DNA of 8,660 nucleotides from Bdellovibrionales bacterium (lineage in GTDB: Bacteria; Bdellovibrionota; Bdellovibrionia; Bdellovibrionales; UBA1609), in NCBI GenBank assembly GCA_020435025.1, contig JAGRAG010000020.1:1-8660 (forward strand). The letters run 5' to 3'. The translations under genes and the position numbers were made by a program. Below, one piece after another: positions 5,723-8,660 of the stretch. Position 1 is the first letter of the stretch; each line of letters opens with the position of its first letter. A model generated the notes under the pieces. The model made no database searches, was not told where the DNA came from, and worked only from the letters and a program-made list of their open reading frames with translations.

Positions 5723-7582
5723 ATGATGATTTCACAATTTCACCGCCTTATTTTATTGAGTTATCTTCTTTTCCCAACATGTTCCGTTTTTGGGTATGAA
5801 CTGTCAGAAATTCAAAAAGACATTCACCAAATTATAAAACAAGCAAAATTAGATGATCTACAAGTTCATATTTCGACACAAATGCCCTCCAGTACAAAGC
5901 ACATCGTCCAGATTCATTGCGAAGGAAATAAGCTGAATTTGCGAGTCTCTGCAAACAATTTTGAAACACCGTCCACGATTTATTATGGACTTCACAAATT
6001 AGGTTTTTTATTTCCTCACCCTAGAGTTCAAATTCACCCGACAAGAGCTATTCTGTTTTCTCAATGTGGCAAGACCTTTCAATGGACTCCGCGTTTTAAA
6101 TATCGCGGATTTCACTTACACACTCAACATCCTAGTGAATGGGTCCACGGTTTTTTCGGAGAAGCCTCGCAGATTCCCCTTGAAACCGTTCGCTGGATGG
6201 CGCGAAATTCACAAAATGTGATGCAAGTGCAGATGATTCGAGGCTCCTGGGGCGAGCTACAAAAGCGCTTTCAACCAGCTATGCGCTTAGCCAAAAAACT
6301 CGGCCTATATTTTGGTCAATCCTATAGCTTTGCCCTTCAGCAACAAAAGAGTTTTAAGCTGATCCCTTTTTGGTCTTCCTTATTGGGAATCTCTAGTGAA
6401 AAATACTTAAAAGAGAACTTAAATCGAGTCTTAAATACCTTTAACCCCGACTTTGTTACCTTGGAGCTGGGCACTTCCGAATTCACTTCGACAAATTTCC
6501 ACCGCACCCTCAGATGGATCAATCTAGCCGCATCACAAGTACGCGATAAAGAAAAAAAAATATTCATTAAAGTTCATGTATCTGGAGGACAACATGATCC
6601 TAAATACGGAAATTTCAACTTTCTTCCCCAGTGGGCAGAGAGTGATGTTGGAGTCTTGCCTCATACGGTTATGTTTTATGGATTGAATGACAAGATGGCA
6701 CCCATATATGGACAAAAAAATTTTCAGTTCATTCTTGATTTCATTAAGAAAGTCCAGGGCACCCGACCTCTTTGGTACTACCCAGAAACCTCTTATTATA
6801 TAGGCTTAGACATCGACATTCCCTTATTCTTGACAGACTATCTTGTGGCTCGCTCTGATGACATGGATACAATAGAAAAATTGGGTGTGGATGGGCACAT
6901 CACCTTTTCCACGGGTCAGGAATTGGGTTATTGGTTAAAAGATTGGACGGTGGCCCTGCTTTCATTTAAAGATTATCAAGGACAGGCCAACATCGGGCTC
7001 CGTCTCCTTGGTGAAGACCTGAATGTTTGGAGAGAGATTGTTCACTTTCAGACGAAGTATTTTAAAGATAAACAACTGATTCAACTTTTAAGCACCTCCA
7101 ATTTCCAAGATGAAATTCCCTTTCTAGAACAGATTCACACGCGTCATCTTATTCGAGATCTTAAAGATCAACCTAAAGTTCTTCAATCGGAAATTCATCT
7201 TCTTGAAGAAGCCATTCATAATCGCCCCCAAATCACAGCCATTAGAAATCAAGAACTCAAGCAACTCCTCGAGGTCACATGGCTGAGGATGGATCATGCT
7301 TTAGCCTTAAGAAAAACCATTGCTGGACTTAAGACGAAAGAGCCAAAGGCTTTCCGAACAGAAGCTGAACGGATTCTTAGTTCCTACGTTGCCACGTTTA
7401 ATCGCTACCCTGAGGCTTTTATATTTCAACCGAACGACAATCCAACAAGTTACAAGTTTGGATACGGGTGGACGGCGAGAAACCTTTATTACTGGGAGCG
7501 TGAAGAACGGATTGTTCAAGAAAATCGCAAAAATCCATTTTTTATGAACGCTCTTTATAATCCAATCCACCTTCTTTTTTGA
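5723..7582 (+). CDS. secreted protein, possible TIM-barrel glycoside hydrolase-like
   Basis: Not securely recognised. The 619-residue product has a signal peptide with likely cleavage after VFG (about residue 24). Residues 25-110 resemble the small alpha/beta domain that precedes the catalytic barrel in alpha-glucuronidases and hexosaminidases, ending in STIYYGLHKLGFLFPHP (84-100), like the 'YG...lErlG' segment of those families. A barrel-like region follows: FKYRGFHLHTQHPSEW (125-140), WMARNSQNVMQVQ (158-170, like the 'wlAknkfN' strand of GH20/GH84 enzymes), TLELGTSEF (246-254, possible acid E253), IKVHVSGGQ (282-290), WYYPETSYYIGLDIDIP (351-367), then DGHITFSTGQELGYWLKDW (390-408). The C-terminal 200 residues are helical. 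The acidic and aromatic clusters fit carbohydrate binding, but no catalytic pair is assured. The gene is divergent from thrS and stands alone. ATG-ATG gives two adjacent starts; the Shine-Dalgarno is weak. Confidence 0.55.
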   Translation: MMISQFHRLILLSYLLFPTCSVFGYELSEIQKDIHQIIKQAKLDDLQVHISTQMPSSTKHIVQIHCEGNKLNLRVSANNFETPSTIYYGLHKLGFLFPHPRVQIHPTRAILFSQCGKTFQWTPRFKYRGFHLHTQHPSEWVHGFFGEASQIPLETVRWMARNSQNVMQVQMIRGSWGELQKRFQPAMRLAKKLGLYFGQSYSFALQQQKSFKLIPFWSSLLGISSEKYLKENLNRVLNTFNPDFVTLELGTSEFTSTNFHRTLRWINLAASQVRDKEKKIFIKVHVSGGQHDPKYGNFNFLPQWAESDVGVLPHTVMFYGLNDKMAPIYGQKNFQFILDFIKKVQGTRPLWYYPETSYYIGLDIDIPLFLTDYLVARSDDMDTIEKLGVDGHITFSTGQELGYWLKDWTVALLSFKDYQGQANIGLRLLGEDLNVWREIVHFQTKYFKDKQLIQLLSTSNFQDEIPFLEQIHTRHLIRDLKDQPKVLQSEIHLLEEAIHNRPQITAIRNQELKQLLEVTWLRMDHALALRKTIAGLKTKEPKAFRTEAERILSSYVATFNRYPEAFIFQPNDNPTSYKFGYGWTARNLYYWEREERIVQENRKNPFFMNALYNPIHLLF

Positions 7583-7921
7583 GCGGTTTTCAAACAACAC
7601 CAAAACCTATACTAGATCCTATATTTAATATTGGGATGTACACCACCGAGCCCTTCTCCTGCTCTGTTTCATCCTCGGAATGAGATAAAAAGAAGAGCCA
7701 ATTAGGGCCAATTTAGAGTTCTCAACTGACGGAATTTGGCAGACCCTGTAGGCCTTTCAATCGGCCATTTCCATTTTACTTTCTTAAATGCAATATATTG
7801 GCTTACGAACTCTATGAGACTAATAATAGACTTCCATAAATTGTTGAAATGACTGGACCCACTTGGTCTCCTTCTTGCTTAAGAGGCAGTCTTAGAACTA
7901 TTAAAACTATGAGGTCATCTT
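7583..7921. other. 339-base intergenic region with no convincing gene
   Basis: No open frame with a ribosome site or recognisable product is visible on either strand, and no RNA gene is recognised. Just after the upstream stop there is a weak inverted repeat (GGTTTT at 7585-7590, AAAACC at 7602-7607) without a T-run. The right half holds a possible promoter for the next gene. Confidence 0.5.
7798..7827 (+). promoter_or_regulatory. weak promoter candidate for the truncated secreted protein gene
   Basis: TTGGCT (7798-7803) and AATAAT (7822-7827, five of six to TATAAT) are spaced 18 bases apart, about 95 bases before the ATG at 7922. The -35 match is only four of six, so this is tentative. Confidence 0.25.
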
Positions 7922-8660
7922 ATGAAAGTACGCGGGATTCTCTGCTCTTTGTTGTCCATATTCTACTTTTTATCGCCAAGCACTGCACTGGGAAACCCGT
8001 CTCTGACCGAGTTGGCACCGACTAGAACGACAAACCCGATCTTTCTAACAGCCCCACAAGCCCAATTTCTTTCTCAGATCTTAAGACAAATCTCCGAAGC
8101 CAATTCTAACTACACACAAGGCAATTTTTCAACAGCTCGGCAGCTCGCCCAGGCTATACTTCAAAATATTGAATTGAGTTCTTATCTTCAAGCTGATGCT
8201 AAAGCTCTTTTAAGAGATCAGATTCAAAATTTTCAAACCCAGATTGCCAATCAGCCTGATTGCCGTGTTGGTTTTAGTCAAGGCTGTCAGCCTTTATCCA
8301 ATGATATTTTCTTACTCGCCGCCATGGCGACTTTAAAGGGAGTAGACCAGAGCATCAATGTTGCTGGAAATCCTCCACCCGTTGTTCCCCTCCCAACTAC
8401 ACCTGTGGGACCTAATCAGCCACTCCCGATCAATCCCATCGGCTCTAATCCTGGATTTCCCGGAGGAGGAAGTGGCGGTATTACATTACCTGTCATGCCA
8501 ACCCCTGGAATCGGGGTTCCCACAAATCCTATTCAACCCGGTTTTCCGACTTTTCCGGGAACCTTTGTACCTCGCTACGGTCAAGAACCTCTTCCTATAA
8601 TGGACGACATTATGGAAAGTGTTCTTAAGGCTATGGGAGTCTTGGATATTGATTACGCCG
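7922..8660 (+). CDS. secreted protein with helical domain and Pro/Gly-rich linker, 3' end outside the window
   Basis: I do not recognise this protein. The frame stays open from ATG at 7922 to the last base (246 residues visible, no stop), so the gene is cut by the window edge, not broken. The start is supported by GAGGT at 7911-7915, six bases before the ATG. Residues 1-24 are a signal peptide (MKVR, hydrophobic core, cleavage near TALG-NP). Residues 43-110 are Gln/Ala-rich and predicted helical, with a tetratricopeptide-like flavour (NYTQGNFSTARQLAQAIL, 63-80). C114 and C122 flank a short loop and could form a disulfide. Residues 150-218 are a Pro/Gly-rich, low-complexity linker (for example NPPPVVPLPTTP), after which an ordered segment resumes (MDDIMESVLKAMGVLDIDY). 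This suggests two domains joined by an extended linker in the periplasm or outside the cell; any enzymatic domain would be in the missing part. Confidence 0.8.
   Translation, partial: MKVRGILCSLLSIFYFLSPSTALGNPSLTELAPTRTTNPIFLTAPQAQFLSQILRQISEANSNYTQGNFSTARQLAQAILQNIELSSYLQADAKALLRDQIQNFQTQIANQPDCRVGFSQGCQPLSNDIFLLAAMATLKGVDQSINVAGNPPPVVPLPTTPVGPNQPLPINPIGSNPGFPGGGSGGITLPVMPTPGIGVPTNPIQPGFPTFPGTFVPRYGQEPLPIMDDIMESVLKAMGVLDIDYA

Noticed and set aside
5780..5782. Lipoprotein signal (Cys20) in the 619-residue protein
   Set aside because: The residues before the cysteine (FPT) do not fit a lipobox, and a normal cleavage site follows at VFG.
8358..8600. 80-codon plus-strand frame
   Set aside because: Out-of-frame shadow of the Pro/Gly-rich segment of the gene starting at 7922, whose frame has a start site, signal peptide and unbroken reading.

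Overview
The window reads as a stretch of ordinary chromosome from a Gram-negative bacterium of moderate to low GC (about 42% by eye). Several proteins carry Sec-type signal peptides, and the gene set (zinc-free ribosomal protein L31, exported MsrA, thrS-infC, secreted proteins of unknown function) would fit a Bdellovibrionota or deltaproteobacterial relative. That placement is inference from protein style, not a search result. I see no phage genes, transposases, CRISPR arrays, tRNAs or rRNAs.

Layout, left to right. Positions 61-909 (minus) hold a ten-helix EamA/DMT-type permease whose best ribosome-binding site points to an ACG codon rather than the first ATG. Positions 1018-1266 (minus) hold rpmE2 (bL31, type B), closed by a hairpin terminator at 951-988. 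Positions 1542-2186 (plus) hold msrA with an N-terminal export signal, followed by a 37-pair imperfect hairpin at 2195-2288 that has no U-tract. Positions 2434-2784 (plus) encode a small secreted tryptophan-rich protein with an internal repeat. It converges on infC and the two genes share a perfect palindromic terminator that overlaps both stop codons.

Positions 2805-3437 (minus) are infC. It has no ATG/GTG/TTG start at the right place and instead begins at AUU behind a strong Shine-Dalgarno site, as in the classic autoregulated infC of Escherichia coli. thrS lies upstream (3520-5499, minus), probably in the same transcript, with a TTGACA-type promoter candidate at 5593-5620. The usual downstream partners rpmI and rplT are absent: the transcript ends at the terminator right after infC.

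Divergent from thrS, 5723-7582 (plus) encodes a 619-residue secreted protein with features recalling TIM-barrel glycoside hydrolases of the GH20/GH67 type, but without a secure assignment. After a 339-bp gap, 7922-8660 (plus) is the 5' part of another secreted protein, with a helical N-terminal domain and a Pro/Gly-rich linker, which runs off the window.

The translation genes (rpmE2, thrS, infC) are housekeeping. The four exported products (MsrA, the Trp-rich protein, the 619-residue protein and the truncated Pro/Gly protein) act in or beyond the periplasm and have no evident shared pathway. The most distinctive points are the non-canonical starts, the long hairpin after msrA and the uncharacterised secreted proteins.
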